A DNA stretch of 64,000 nucleotides from Kushneria pakistanensis (GTDB lineage Bacteria > Pseudomonadota > Gammaproteobacteria > Pseudomonadales > Halomonadaceae), in contig NZ_BMZM01000003.1 in the NCBI RefSeq assembly GCF_014652795.1, positions 186,001 through 250,000 of the forward strand, read 5' to 3'. This document shows positions 12,627 through 21,619 of this stretch, one piece after another. The translations under genes were made by a program, and so were the position numbers. Below the pieces are notes generated by a model. It was not told the origin of the DNA and made no database searches. It saw only the letters and a program-made list of their open reading frames with translations. Position 1 is the first letter of the stretch; each line of letters starts with the position of its first letter.

Positions 12627-12711
12627 GGGCCATTACCCTGGTGGCAGTGAGCGGCAGCATTCGCCATGGGCCTGCCGGTGGCAGGCCGGAGAGAGCATGA
12701 AGACGCCCGGG

Positions 12712-13500
12712 TCAGCCTTTCAGAAACCCGAGGTCCTCATCGTGGCGTACCGTGGTGGCTTCCACCCCATCCGCCGTGATGATCAGGGTGTGCTCCCACT
12801 GGGCAGAGAGGCTCTTGTCACGAGTGACGGCGGTCCAGCCATCCTTGAGTACCCGGGTCTGCCAGTCGCCGGCATTGATCATCGGCTCAACGGTCAGGCA
12901 CATGCCTTCCTTGAGCTCGGCATCGTTGTGCTCATTGTAGCCATCGTAATGCAGCACCTGCGGGTCTTCATGGAAGCTGCGGCCGATGCCGTGGCCGCAG
13001 AAATCACGTACCACGCTGTAGCCGTTGTCATTGGCATGTCTTTCAATAACGCGGCCGATATTGGACAGCCACACGCCCGGGCGCATGATTTTCATGGCCT
13101 CATACAGGCACTCCTGTGCCACGCGGGACAGGCGTTCGCCCTTGATGTTGTCTCCCACCACAAACATGCGGCTGGTATCGCCGTAGTAGCCATCCTTGAT
13201 GATAGTGACATCGATATTGAAGATGTCGCCCTTCTTGAGCTTCTTGCCAAAATCGGGAATGCCGTGGCAGACCACATGGTTGAGCGAGATACAGGTGGCG
13301 TGCTGATAGCCGTGATAGCCGATGGTGGCCGAGATCGATGCGATGTCGTTTTCAATGTAGTGCTGACACAGGCGATCGATTTCACCGGTGGAAATGCCCG
13401 GGCGGATGTGGTCCTCGATCATCTCCAGTACGCTGGCGGCCAGGCGGCCCGCGATGCGCAGCTTGTCGATATCTTCGGCACTATGGATGGGGATGTTCAT
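12712..13500 (-). CDS. map: Type I methionine aminopeptidase
   Basis: This 262-residue metalloprotease removes the N-terminal Met from nascent proteins. The metal ligands appear in FNIDVTIIKDGYYGDTSRMF (two Asp), the CGHGIGRSFHEDP His motif, and Glu residues in TVEPMI and QWEHT. The ATG at 13500 gives the usual N-terminus (NIPIHSAEDIDKLRIAGR); a 14-residue extension to 13542 is unlikely. It is divergent from rpsB, the arrangement found widely in gammaproteobacteria, and leads the glnD-dapD-dapE cluster. Confidence 0.97.
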   Translation of the reverse strand: MNIPIHSAEDIDKLRIAGRLAASVLEMIEDHIRPGISTGEIDRLCQHYIENDIASISATIGYHGYQHATCISLNHVVCHGIPDFGKKLKKGDIFNIDVTIIKDGYYGDTSRMFVVGDNIKGERLSRVAQECLYEAMKIMRPGVWLSNIGRVIERHANDNGYSVVRDFCGHGIGRSFHEDPQVLHYDGYNEHNDAELKEGMCLTVEPMINAGDWQTRVLKDGWTAVTRDKSLSAQWEHTLIITADGVEATTVRHDEDLGFLKG

Positions 13501-13596
13501 GGCGACTCGTGGTAAGCGAAATGGGAAGCCGTACGCACACATGGGATCAACATCGGCGCGCAGACGGGGCAGTGATCAGCAAGGTTCGGCTTCATC

Positions 13597-13803
13597 TTGA
13601 CAGCGTTATATGGTATAAAGCCGCGCGTTTTCCTGCAATCCATGTCCCGGTATGACAGACTTGTATCGTGGATGGGCGATACCGGAAAGCGTTTGAACCA
13701 TCACAGAGACCACACATGTACCGACACATGGTCCCGGGTGCCGTGAAAACGGTCGGACCCATGGGGTACGTGGAGGCTTAACCCGATACTCAGGAGAGTC
13801 ATC
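13597..13803 (+). promoter_or_regulatory. rpsB promoter region and leader (t44-type candidate)
   Basis: The 303 bases between map and rpsB hold no gene. On the + strand TTGACA (13597-13602) and TATAAA (13614-13619) are present, but only 11 bases apart, so the exact promoter assignment is uncertain. The following ~170 bases are G-rich and structured, with GTGCCGTGAAAACGGTC (13739-13755) and a GTGGAGGCTTAACCC block (13769-13783) before the AGGAGAG ribosome binding site. From memory, this block resembles the conserved S2 leader (t44 RNA) through which ribosomal protein S2 represses rpsB. The assignment rests on that resemblance and position. Confidence 0.55.
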
Positions 13804-14535
13804 ATGTCAGTCAATATGCGTGACCTGCTCAAGGCAGGTGCCCACTTCGGTCACCAGACCCGTTACTGGAACCCGAAGATGAGCAAATACATCTTCGGTG
13901 CTCGTAACAAGATTCACATCATCAACCTCGAACATACGCTGCCGGCACTCAACGAAGCCGTCTCCGTGGTCGAGCGTCTGTCTGCCAACAACAACAAGAT
14001 CATGTTTGTTGGCACCAAGCGCGCTGCAGCCAAGATCATCGCCGAAGAAGCGACTCGCGTGGGTCAGCCCTTCGTGAATCATCGCTGGCTGGGTGGCATG
14101 CTGACGAACTTCAAGACCATTCGTCAGTCCATCAAGCGCCTGCGCGAACTCGAAGCCATGCATGAAGATGGCACCTTCGAGAAGCTGACCAAGAAGGAAG
14201 TCCTGATGGCCACGCGCGAGCAGGAAAAGCTCGAGCGCTCCATCGGTGGTATCAAGGACATGGGCGGCCTGCCGGACGTTTTGTTCGTGGTTGACGTTGA
14301 TCACGAGCGTATCGCGATCAACGAAGCCAACAAGCTGGGTATCCCGGTCATCGGTGTTGTGGATTCCAACTCCGATCCGGACGGTGTCGACTACATCATC
14401 CCCGGCAACGACGACTCCATTCGCGCCATCCAGATTTATGTACAGGCGATCGCCAATGCCTGTGCCAAGTCGAAGGAAGGCAGCGGCGACGAGTTCGTTG
14501 AAGTCGACGAAGCGGCTGAAGCTGCTTCCGAGTAA
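13804..14535 (+). CDS. rpsB: 30S ribosomal protein S2
   Basis: This 243-residue protein begins [26 protein letters not shown], the near-invariant S2 N-terminus, and contains [14 protein letters not shown] and the [19 protein letters not shown] motif. It binds the 30S head and platform and is needed for S1 assembly. The C-terminal tail is acidic, as often in halophiles. The gene leads the rpsB-tsf-pyrH-frr cluster, with an intrinsic terminator before tsf that probably lowers downstream expression. Confidence 0.99.
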   Translation: MSVNMRDLLKAGAHFGHQTRYWNPKMSKYIFGARNKIHIINLEHTLPALNEAVSVVERLSANNNKIMFVGTKRAAAKIIAEEATRVGQPFVNHRWLGGMLTNFKTIRQSIKRLRELEAMHEDGTFEKLTKKEVLMATREQEKLERSIGGIKDMGGLPDVLFVVDVDHERIAINEANKLGIPVIGVVDSNSDPDGVDYIIPGNDDSIRAIQIYVQAIANACAKSKEGSGDEFVEVDEAAEAASE

Positions 14536-14587
14536 TGTCACCAGTACCGGCAGTCGAGTTCGCTGCCGGTGTCTGTGAATGACAGTG

Positions 14588-14617
14588 CAAAAGGGGGCTC
14601 AAGGGCCCCTTTTTTTG
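14588..14617 (+). terminator. Terminator or attenuating hairpin between rpsB and tsf
   Basis: A GC-rich stem (AAGGGG at 14591-14596 with CCCCTT at 14606-14611, extended by flanking A and T) is followed by a run of eight T. A partial terminator between rpsB and tsf is common and separates the S2 and EF-Ts output. Confidence 0.8.
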
Positions 14618-14745
14618 AGGCAGCAGAACGTGGCGGTAACGCTTCGACCGTCTGTCTTGCTACTGTCATTGAGTAATGCTACCGATTTTTCTTCTCGTTC
14701 CGGCGTGTCCGGAACCGAATACATGATTCAACAGAGGTTCATGAC

Positions 14746-15615
14746 ATGGCAGCTATCAGCGCATCTCTGGTCAAGGAACTACGCGATCGCACCGGGCTTG
14801 GCATGATGGAGTGCAAGAAGGCACTCTCCGAGTCCGGCGGCGATATCGAAGCCGCGATCGACAATCTGCGCAAGAATGCAGGTCTGAAGTCCGCCAAGAA
14901 GGCAGGCCGTGTGGCTGCGGAAGGCGCTGTTCTGACTCGCGTTTCCGACGATGGCAAGCTGGGCGTCATGCTTGAAGTCAACTCCGAGACCGATTTCGTG
15001 TCGCGTGATGACAACTTCAAGAATTTCGCCAACGAAGTCATCAACAAGGCGCTTACCGTGCGCTCTGATGACGTTGCCGTCATCATGGAAGGCGAGCTGG
15101 AAGATGCCCGTGCACAGCTGGTTCAAAAGATCGGCGAGAACATCTCCGTGCGTCGCGCCATTCTGGTCGAAGCACCGGAAGGCGGCAGTCTGGGTGCCTA
15201 CGTCCATGGCGATCGTATCGGCGCCATCACGCTGCTCAACGGCGGCAATCAGGACGTCGCGCGCGACATCGCCATGCACGTGGCCGCGATCAACCCGTCT
15301 GTTTCCCATCCGGAAAAGATGGCTCAGGAAGAACTGGATCGTGAAAAGGCCGTGATTCTGGCGCAGCCTGACATGGCCGGCAAGCCTGCCGAAATCGCCG
15401 AAAAGATGGTGCAGGGTCGTCTGAAGAAGTACCTTTCCGAAAACAGTCTGATCAACCAGCCTTTCGTCAAGGATCAGAATGTGACCGTGGCCGAATACGC
15501 CAAGCAGGCGGGCGCTGAAGTTGTTAGCTTTGTGCGCTTTGAAGTCGGCGAAGGTATCGAGAAGGAAGAAGTCGACTTCGCCAAGGAAGTCATGGAGCAG
15601 GCGCGCCGCAGCTGA
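14746..15615 (+). CDS. tsf: Elongation factor Ts
   Basis: This 289-residue protein catalyses GDP release from EF-Tu. It opens with a UBA-like N-domain ([20 protein letters not shown]) and contains the EF-Tu-contacting motif ([14 protein letters not shown], residues ~78-91) followed by the core and coiled-coil subdomains. The length is close to the 283 residues of E. coli EF-Ts. An AGAGG-type ribosome binding site precedes the ATG. Confidence 0.99.
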   Translation: MAAISASLVKELRDRTGLGMMECKKALSESGGDIEAAIDNLRKNAGLKSAKKAGRVAAEGAVLTRVSDDGKLGVMLEVNSETDFVSRDDNFKNFANEVINKALTVRSDDVAVIMEGELEDARAQLVQKIGENISVRRAILVEAPEGGSLGAYVHGDRIGAITLLNGGNQDVARDIAMHVAAINPSVSHPEKMAQEELDREKAVILAQPDMAGKPAEIAEKMVQGRLKKYLSENSLINQPFVKDQNVTVAEYAKQAGAEVVSFVRFEVGEGIEKEEVDFAKEVMEQARRS

Positions 15616-15635
15616 TCGGGCGTGTCGCTTCCCCG

Positions 15636-15693
15636 TCTGCCGTCGCCATCGGCGGCAGGCGTTTTGAAGGCGTGCGTTCGCGCACGCCTTCGC
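15636..15693 (+). terminator. Two hairpins between tsf and pyrH
   Basis: A first stem (CTGCCG at about 15637 with CGGCAG, followed by GCGTTTT) and a second, longer stem (GAAGGCGTGCG / CGCACGCCTTC, 15667-15692) lie directly after the tsf stop. The first has the short T-run of a weak terminator; the second may protect mRNA ends. pyrH has no strong T-rich terminator before it, so readthrough is likely. Confidence 0.5.
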
Positions 15694-15777
15694 GTATCTG
15701 CTCAGGTCTGGCGACTGCCGTCATGACCGGCAATACACATCACGTTTTCTCCCCTCGGGCCATCAGGAGGATGTCAC

Positions 15778-16530
15778 ATGCCCCCCAATACTGAACGTAG
15801 CGCCAAGTACAAGCGTATTCTGCTCAAGCTCTCAGGTGAGGCGCTGACAGGCGAACAGGACTTCGGTATTGATCCAAAGGTACTGGATCGCATGGCGCTC
15901 GAGATCGGCCAGCTGGTGGGCATTGGTGTCCAGGTGGGTATCGTGATCGGCGGTGGTAACCTGTTTCGCGGTGCAGCACTGCATGAAGCCGGCATGGACC
16001 GGGTCACCGGTGACCACATGGGCATGCTGGCCACGGTCATGAATGCGTTGGCCATGCGTGACGCGCTGGAGCGCGCCAACATCCGTTCGCGTGTCATGTC
16101 TGCCATCCCCATGAGCGGTGTGGTCGAGCATTATGATCGCCGTACGGCCATTCGCTACCTGACCTCCGGTGATGTCGTCATTTTCTCGGCAGGTACCGGT
16201 AATCCCTTCTTTACGACTGATAGTGCTGCCTGCCTGCGCGGTATCGAGATCGATGCCAACGTGGTCATCAAGGCCACCAAGGTTGATGGTGTCTACGACA
16301 AGGACCCCGTCAAGCATCCCGAAGCCGCCAAGTACGAGCGACTCAGCTACGATGATGTTCTCGATCAGAAGCTTGGCGTCATGGATTTGACCGCCATCTG
16401 CCTGGTGCGTGACCATGACATGCCGGTTCGCGTCTTTGACATGACGCGCCATGGCGCACTATTGAATCTTGTCATGGGTGGTCGTGAAGGCACTATCGTC
16501 GATAACGGCCCGGTGGAACAAAAAGGCTGA
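15778..16530 (+). CDS. pyrH: Uridylate kinase
   Basis: This 250-residue hexameric kinase of the amino-acid-kinase superfamily phosphorylates UMP to UDP. Motifs visible are [14 protein letters not shown] (P-loop-like N-terminus), [27 protein letters not shown] and [13 protein letters not shown]. The start is set by an AGGAGG ribosome binding site seven bases before the ATG. frr begins 16 bases after the stop. Confidence 0.98.
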   Translation: MPPNTERSAKYKRILLKLSGEALTGEQDFGIDPKVLDRMALEIGQLVGIGVQVGIVIGGGNLFRGAALHEAGMDRVTGDHMGMLATVMNALAMRDALERANIRSRVMSAIPMSGVVEHYDRRTAIRYLTSGDVVIFSAGTGNPFFTTDSAACLRGIEIDANVVIKATKVDGVYDKDPVKHPEAAKYERLSYDDVLDQKLGVMDLTAICLVRDHDMPVRVFDMTRHGALLNLVMGGREGTIVDNGPVEQKG

Positions 16531-16546
16531 GCAGAGGATTTATAAA

Positions 16547-17104
16547 GTGATCAACGAGATCCAGAAAGACGCCGAAAGCCGCATGCAGAAAAGCGTTGAA
16601 TCGCTGCAGTCGACCTTTGGCAAGATTCGTACCGGACGTGCACATCCCAGTATTCTCGATGCCGTGCGCGTTGAGTATTACGGTTCGGAAATGCCGCTGT
16701 CCCAGGTGGCCAATGTCAATGTCGAGGATGCCCGGACACTGGCAGTGGTGCCGTGGGAAAAGACCATGGTGCCCAAGGTGGAAAAGGCCATCATGACGGC
16801 AGATCTGGGCCTGAATCCCTCCACGGCAGGCTCTGTCATTCGCGTGCCGATGCCCGCGCTGACCGAAGAAACCCGCAAGGGCTATACGAAGCAGGCTCGC
16901 GCCGAGGCCGAGCATGCACGTGTTGCCGTGCGCAATATTCGTCGCGATGCCAATGGCGATCTGAAATCCCTTCTCAAGCAGAAGGAAATTTCGGAAGATG
17001 AAGAGCGCCAGGCGCAGGATGGCATTCAGAAGCTGACAGACCGCTTCATTGCCGAGATCGACAAGTCGCTTGAGCAAAAGGAAAGCGATCTGATGCAGGT
17101 CTGA
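16547..17104 (+). CDS. frr: Ribosome recycling factor
   Basis: Starting at the GTG at 16547 gives exactly 185 residues, the length of E. coli RRF, and the expected N-terminus ([19 protein letters not shown]). A GAGG ribosome binding site lies at 16534-16537. A longer open frame from 16469 overlaps pyrH and is not used. The protein has the three-helix bundle with the inserted beta domain; the conserved LRTGRA-type segment reads [13 protein letters not shown]. It splits post-termination ribosomes together with EF-G. Confidence 0.97.
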   Translation: MINEIQKDAESRMQKSVESLQSTFGKIRTGRAHPSILDAVRVEYYGSEMPLSQVANVNVEDARTLAVVPWEKTMVPKVEKAIMTADLGLNPSTAGSVIRVPMPALTEETRKGYTKQARAEAEHARVAVRNIRRDANGDLKSLLKQKEISEDEERQAQDGIQKLTDRFIAEIDKSLEQKESDLMQV

Positions 17105-17132
17105 GGTCCGGGCCCGAAACCATCCGACTCAG

Positions 17133-17154
17133 GGCACGGCGCTTTTGCCGTGCC
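17133..17154 (+). repeat. Hairpin between frr and uppS
   Basis: GGCACGGC (17133-17140) pairs with GCCGTGCC (17147-17154) over a six-base loop. There is no T-run, so it is more likely an mRNA processing or stability element than a terminator. Confidence 0.5.
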
Positions 17155-17168
17155 TGCAGTGAGAAGTC

Positions 17169-17912
17169 ATGACGCCTGACAAGTTTTCAAACATGCCTCG
17201 GCATGTGGCTATCATCATGGACGGCAATAATCGCTGGGCCAAGGCCCGGGGGCTGTCCGGCGTACGCGGTCACCATGCCGGGGTAGAGTCGGTCAGGGCC
17301 GTGATCAAGCGTGCGGCCGAGCATCATCTGGAGGCCGTGACGCTGTTTGCCTTTTCCAGTGAGAACTGGAAGCGTCCGGCGCAGGAGGTCAGCGCCCTGA
17401 TGGAGCTTTTCATCATGGCGCTCAAGCGTGAAGTATCCCGGCTGCACAAGAACGGTATTCGTCTGTGTATCATCGGTGACCGTTCAAGGCTCTCGTCATC
17501 GCTTAATCGTGCCATTGAGCGTGCCGAGCATCTCACGCGTCACAACCAGGGTCTGAGATTGATCATTGCGGTCAACTATGGCGGTCGCTGGGATATTACC
17601 TGCGCCGCGCAGCGATTGGCGCGTCAGGTGGAAGCCGGTCAGCTGGCAGCGGATGATATCGACGAGACGCTTTTTGATCGCGAGATGGCCGCCACCGAAG
17701 TGCCGGAAGTGGATCTTTGTATTCGCACCAGCGGTGAGCAGCGCATCAGTAATTTTCTTCTCTGGCAGATGGCCTATGCAGAATTTTACTTTTCACCGCT
17801 TTACTGGCCCGATTTTGATGCCGATGCCTTTGATGAGGCGCTGGGCGTTTATTCGGGTCGCAAGCGACGTTTCGGCATGACCGACGAACAGATCGAGGTT
17901 CAGGGTGCTTAA
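17169..17912 (+). CDS. uppS: (2E,6E)-farnesyl-diphosphate-specific ditrans,polycis-undecaprenyl-diphosphate synthase
   Basis: This 247-residue cis-prenyltransferase makes the C55 carrier for peptidoglycan and O-antigen. Motifs are HVAIIMDGNNRWAKARG (catalytic Asp), FAFSSENWKRP, IAVNYGGRWD, and near the C-terminus DLCIRTSGEQRISNFLLWQ. The first motif has Asn-Asn where many homologues have Asn-Gly, which is a common variant. It overlaps cdsA by eight bases, so translation is probably coupled. Confidence 0.97.
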   Translation: MTPDKFSNMPRHVAIIMDGNNRWAKARGLSGVRGHHAGVESVRAVIKRAAEHHLEAVTLFAFSSENWKRPAQEVSALMELFIMALKREVSRLHKNGIRLCIIGDRSRLSSSLNRAIERAEHLTRHNQGLRLIIAVNYGGRWDITCAAQRLARQVEAGQLAADDIDETLFDREMAATEVPEVDLCIRTSGEQRISNFLLWQMAYAEFYFSPLYWPDFDADAFDEALGVYSGRKRRFGMTDEQIEVQGA

Positions 17913-18702
17913 ACAACGGGTGTTGACAGCGCTGGCCATTGGGCCCACGTCACTGATACTGCTTTTTGTGCTGGGCGGCGGCTGGTTTGCCACTTTCGTG
18001 GGGCTGCTGGTCGCAGGCTCTGCCTGGGAGTGGTCCAATCTTTCCGGTGGCGAGAGTCTCAAGGACCGAGCCCTGTTTACGATCACGGTGATCGCCCTGA
18101 TGGCGCTGGGCTGGTCGTCCGGTCTGGCCCTGCAGACCTGGCCGCTCTGGATTGCACTGGCAGGCTGGCTGCTCTGTCTGTACTGGGTGGTCAGCTATCC
18201 TCAACAGGTTGATCAATGGCAGAGCCGTGGTGTGCGCTATGCCATGGGGCTCTGGGCACTGCTGCCTTGCTGGGTGGGTCTGCTGCTGCTGCGGGAGTCG
18301 CCGATCTGGCTCCTGTACGTGTTGTTTGTAGTCTGGGGTGCTGATATTGCAGCCTATTTTGCCGGACGTGCCTTTGGCAATCGCAAGCTGGCGCCCAACG
18401 TTAGCCCGGGCAAATCATGGGCAGGCGTTTATGGGGCGCTGGCAGGCACGGCCTTTCTGGCGCTGCTCATGGCGCTGTGGCAGGGCATGGGTCCGGGGCA
18501 GGTCCTGCTGCTGATCATTATTACTGCCATCGTGACGGCCGCCTCGGTGCTGGGCGATCTCAATGAGAGCATGCTCAAGCGCTATCGCGGTATCAAGGAC
18601 TCCGGCAATCTGCTGCCGGGTCACGGCGGGCTGCTGGACAGGATCGACAGCCTGACGGCCGCCATTCCTCTTTTTGCCCTGCTGGCGCCCTGGATCGGTT
18701 AA
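17905..18702 (+). CDS. cdsA: Phosphatidate cytidylyltransferase
   Basis: This 265-residue integral membrane enzyme makes CDP-diacylglycerol from phosphatidate and CTP. It has about seven or eight membrane helices. The family signature near residues 215-245 reads SMLKRYRGIKDSGNLLPGHG followed by GLLDRIDSL, with the metal-binding Asp residues. The start is a GTG inside the end of uppS. Identity is secure. Confidence 0.95.
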   Translation: MLKQRVLTALAIGPTSLILLFVLGGGWFATFVGLLVAGSAWEWSNLSGGESLKDRALFTITVIALMALGWSSGLALQTWPLWIALAGWLLCLYWVVSYPQQVDQWQSRGVRYAMGLWALLPCWVGLLLLRESPIWLLYVLFVVWGADIAAYFAGRAFGNRKLAPNVSPGKSWAGVYGALAGTAFLALLMALWQGMGPGQVLLLIIITAIVTAASVLGDLNESMLKRYRGIKDSGNLLPGHGGLLDRIDSLTAAIPLFALLAPWIG

Positions 18703-18720
18703 ACGGCGCCAGACCTGCCC

Positions 18721-18746
18721 GCTGCTGTCTGTCCTGAGACAGCAGC
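18721..18746 (+). repeat. Hairpin between cdsA and dxr
   Basis: A perfect 10-bp stem (18721-18730 with 18737-18746, loop GTCCTG) lies just after cdsA, without a T-run. It is a possible mRNA stability or processing site. Confidence 0.5.
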
Positions 18747-18789
18747 CTTGAATTTACTTCACATCCTGTTCGCTTTCGGGGAAACCGCC

Positions 18790-19980
18790 ATGCAGACCAT
18801 AACCCTTCTGGGCGCTACCGGTTCAGTAGGGGCCAGCACGCTCGATATCGTCGCACGCCACCCTGATCGCTACCGTTTTCATGCCCTGACGGCACACTCA
18901 AGCATTGAAAGTCTGCTGTCGCTATGCCTGCAGCATCGTCCGGCCTTTGCAGTCGTCGGCTACGAAAATGATGCCCTTCATCTGGCTGAGCAGCTGCGCG
19001 AGCACGGTGTTGACACCCAGGTTCGCTGGGGTGAGGCAGCGCTGTGTGATGTGGCTGCCGAGGCCGAGGTTGTTGTCGCAGCCATCGTGGGGGCTGCTGG
19101 TCTGTTGCCCACGCTTGCAGCGGTTCGTGCAGGACGACGCATTCTGTTGGCCAACAAGGAAGCGCTGGTCATGAGCGGGGCGCTGTTCATGCGTGAGGTG
19201 GCGCGTTCCGGTGCTGTACTTTTACCGCTGGATTCCGAGCACAATGCCATCTTTCAGTGTCTGCCGCGTGAGCATCGCGGCGGACTTGAGCGTCATGGCA
19301 TTACCCGACTGCTGCTGACTGCCTCCGGCGGCCCCTTTCGTGAGCATGATGTTCAGGCCCTGGCTCAGGTGACGCCAGAGCAGGCCTGCGCCCACCCCAA
19401 CTGGTCCATGGGGCGCAAGATATCGGTTGATAGTGCCACGCTGATGAACAAGGGACTTGAGCTGATTGAAGCCTGCTGGCTGTTTGATGCCACACCCGAT
19501 CAGATCGATGTGGTCGTCCATCCACAAAGTGTGATTCATTCGATGGCGGCCTACAGCGATGGTTCGGTACTGGCGCAGCTGGGTAATCCGGACATGCGTA
19601 CACCGATTGCACACGCCCTGGCGTGGCCCGAGCGTATCGATGCCGGCGTGGCACCGCTGGACCTTTTCGCCGTGGCGCGCCTTGATTTTCAAACACCTGA
19701 TACCGAACGCTTCCCCTGTCTGCGTCTGGCACGAGAGGCGATGGTGGCTGGTGGGACGGCGCCGGCCGTGCTCAATGCGGCCAATGAGATTGCCGTGGAG
19801 GCCTTCCTGGCAGGCAACATCGGGTTTACCGATATCGCGGTGGTGGTAGAAACCGTCATGGGACGCATTGAAACCCGCAGCGCCGATGAGCTTGAGATCA
19901 TCTGGGCCCATGACCGTCTGGCCCGTCATGAGGCACAGAACGTTATCAATGCAATGTCCATGACGGCAGCCGGAGGATAA
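18790..19980 (+). CDS. dxr: 1-deoxy-D-xylulose-5-phosphate reductoisomerase
   Basis: This 396-residue enzyme of the MEP pathway makes 2-C-methyl-D-erythritol 4-phosphate with NADPH. The N-terminus is the NADPH-binding [15 protein letters not shown]. The catalytic region shows [21 protein letters not shown] and [19 protein letters not shown]. The ATG at 18790 is chosen over an upstream TTG because it gives the standard N-terminus and has GGGG just upstream. rseP begins two bases after the stop. Fosmidomycin-sensitive enzymes belong to this family. Confidence 0.97.
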   Translation: MQTITLLGATGSVGASTLDIVARHPDRYRFHALTAHSSIESLLSLCLQHRPAFAVVGYENDALHLAEQLREHGVDTQVRWGEAALCDVAAEAEVVVAAIVGAAGLLPTLAAVRAGRRILLANKEALVMSGALFMREVARSGAVLLPLDSEHNAIFQCLPREHRGGLERHGITRLLLTASGGPFREHDVQALAQVTPEQACAHPNWSMGRKISVDSATLMNKGLELIEACWLFDATPDQIDVVVHPQSVIHSMAAYSDGSVLAQLGNPDMRTPIAHALAWPERIDAGVAPLDLFAVARLDFQTPDTERFPCLRLAREAMVAGGTAPAVLNAANEIAVEAFLAGNIGFTDIAVVVETVMGRIETRSADELEIIWAHDRLARHEAQNVINAMSMTAAGG

Positions 19981-19982
19981 CC

Positions 19983-21332
19983 ATGGGTATCCTGCAAAAT
20001 ATTCTGGCAGTGATCGTGGTTCTGGGGCTTTTGATCACGATTCATGAGTTCGGTCATTTCTGGGTGGCACGGCGCTGCGGCATTCGTGTGCTGCGCTTTT
20101 CGGTAGGGTTTGGCAAGCCGCTGATCTCTCGGGTGGATCGCCACGGTACTGAATTTGCCCTGGCAGCCATTCCGTTGGGTGGCTACGTCAGGATGCTCGA
20201 TGAACGTGAAGGTCCCGTGGCAGCGTCCGAGCAGCATCTGGCATTCAATCGTCAGCATGTCCTCAAGCGCATTGCCGTGGTAGCTGCAGGGCCGCTGGCC
20301 AATTTCATTCTGGCGGTGGCGGCCTACTGGCTCATGTTCATGGTCGGCACCACCGCCATTGTGCCCATGGTGGGTGAGGTCAGTCCGGACTCACCGGCAG
20401 CGCGCGGCGGTCTGCAAAGTGGTCAGGAGATCGTGTCCATTCAGGGGCGTCAGACGCCGGACTGGAGTGGGGTCAACCTGGCGCTGGTGGCCGAAATCGG
20501 TACCAGCGGCTACCTGAAGGTGTCGACACGAGACGCACAGGGACGACTTGAGGAGCATCAGCTGCCGGTTGAGCGTTTCATGGCGCGCCAGGATCCGCCC
20601 GAACCGCTGGGAACGCTTGGATTTACGCCCTGGCGCCCGGCGGTTGCCCCTGTCATCGGGCAGGTCCTTGACGATAGCCCGGCCGCAAGAGGCGGGCTCC
20701 AGTCAGGGGATCGCATCAAGGCAGTCGATGGACAGCCGGTATCACAGTGGGAGGCGCTGGTCTCCCGGGTACAGCAATCTGCCGGTACACCGCTTGAAAT
20801 GCGCATAGAGCGCGACGGTCGCGACATGATGCTGACGATTACGCCCGAGACACGCCAGCAGGATGGGGTTGCGACCGGCTTCATGGGCGCCGGCGTGGGC
20901 AGCGTCAGCTGGCCATCCGAGTATCAGCGCACGCTGTCATGGGGGCCGCTGGGCGCCATGGGGCAGGCGTTTTCGCGTACCGGTGAGATGACATCGCTGA
21001 CCATTGGCTCCATTGGCAAGATGATTACCGGCCTGATTTCACCTTCCAATCTTTCCGGACCTATCACGATTGCCCGCGTGGCAGGTGATTCGGCGCGCTC
21101 AGGGTTTGAAACCTTTATCAGTTTTCTGGCCTACCTCTCCATCAGTCTCGGGGTGTTGAACCTGTTGCCAGTGCCGGTGCTGGATGGCGGCCATCTGGTG
21201 TATTACATCATTGAACTTGTGCGCGGACGTCCGGTCTCTGATCGGGTGCAGGCGTTTGGGTTACGCATCGGCATGGCCCTGGTTGCCTCGCTGATGCTGA
21301 TGGCGTTTTATTTTGACATCATGCGTCTTTGA
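19983..21332 (+). CDS. rseP: RIP metalloprotease RseP (site-2 protease)
   Basis: This 449-residue inner-membrane zinc protease makes the second cut in the anti-sigma-E factor RseA. The HExxH site is His21-Glu22-x-x-His25 (HEFGHF) in the first membrane helix. Two tandem PDZ domains span about residues 115-195 and 210-290. The third metal ligand lies in NLLPVPVLDGG near residue 395. Four membrane helices are expected. It sits directly upstream of bamA, fitting its role in envelope-stress signalling. Confidence 0.97.
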   Translation: MGILQNILAVIVVLGLLITIHEFGHFWVARRCGIRVLRFSVGFGKPLISRVDRHGTEFALAAIPLGGYVRMLDEREGPVAASEQHLAFNRQHVLKRIAVVAAGPLANFILAVAAYWLMFMVGTTAIVPMVGEVSPDSPAARGGLQSGQEIVSIQGRQTPDWSGVNLALVAEIGTSGYLKVSTRDAQGRLEEHQLPVERFMARQDPPEPLGTLGFTPWRPAVAPVIGQVLDDSPAARGGLQSGDRIKAVDGQPVSQWEALVSRVQQSAGTPLEMRIERDGRDMMLTITPETRQQDGVATGFMGAGVGSVSWPSEYQRTLSWGPLGAMGQAFSRTGEMTSLTIGSIGKMITGLISPSNLSGPITIARVAGDSARSGFETFISFLAYLSISLGVLNLLPVPVLDGGHLVYYIIELVRGRPVSDRVQAFGLRIGMALVASLMLMAFYFDIMRL

Positions 21333-21348
21333 CAGCCTCGTGGCTGTC
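21331..21348 (+). repeat. Short hairpin after rseP
   Basis: GACAGCC (21331-21337) pairs with GGCTGTC (21342-21348), overlapping the rseP stop codon. There is no T-run. The remaining ~270 bases up to bamA show no convincing gene, and I could not place a sigma-E promoter there. Confidence 0.4.
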
Positions 21349-21619
21349 AGGGAGCATTCATTACAAATTCTGTACCGAGCCCGGGACGTCCGTGCTTGTC
21401 AGGGTGGTGGGGTTGTGTATAAGGTGCCTGTTCCCGTCAGGGTGGTTGACGACTACTGCTGGCGTCCATGGAGTGTCATACTTGCCTTCCCGCTCGGAGC
21501 ATCAATGTCGGTAAACGAAACGGTTTCCCTTTTGTCTGACCATACCAGGGCATTGGCATGAACCTCGAGCACAAGCGGGCCCCGAGTGGGCGGAATTCTG
21601 TAACAAGCGAAATGACGGC

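Noticed and set aside
21333-21619. Sigma-E promoter ahead of bamA
   Set aside because: No GAACTT-like and TCTGA-like pair with correct spacing could be found in the gap.
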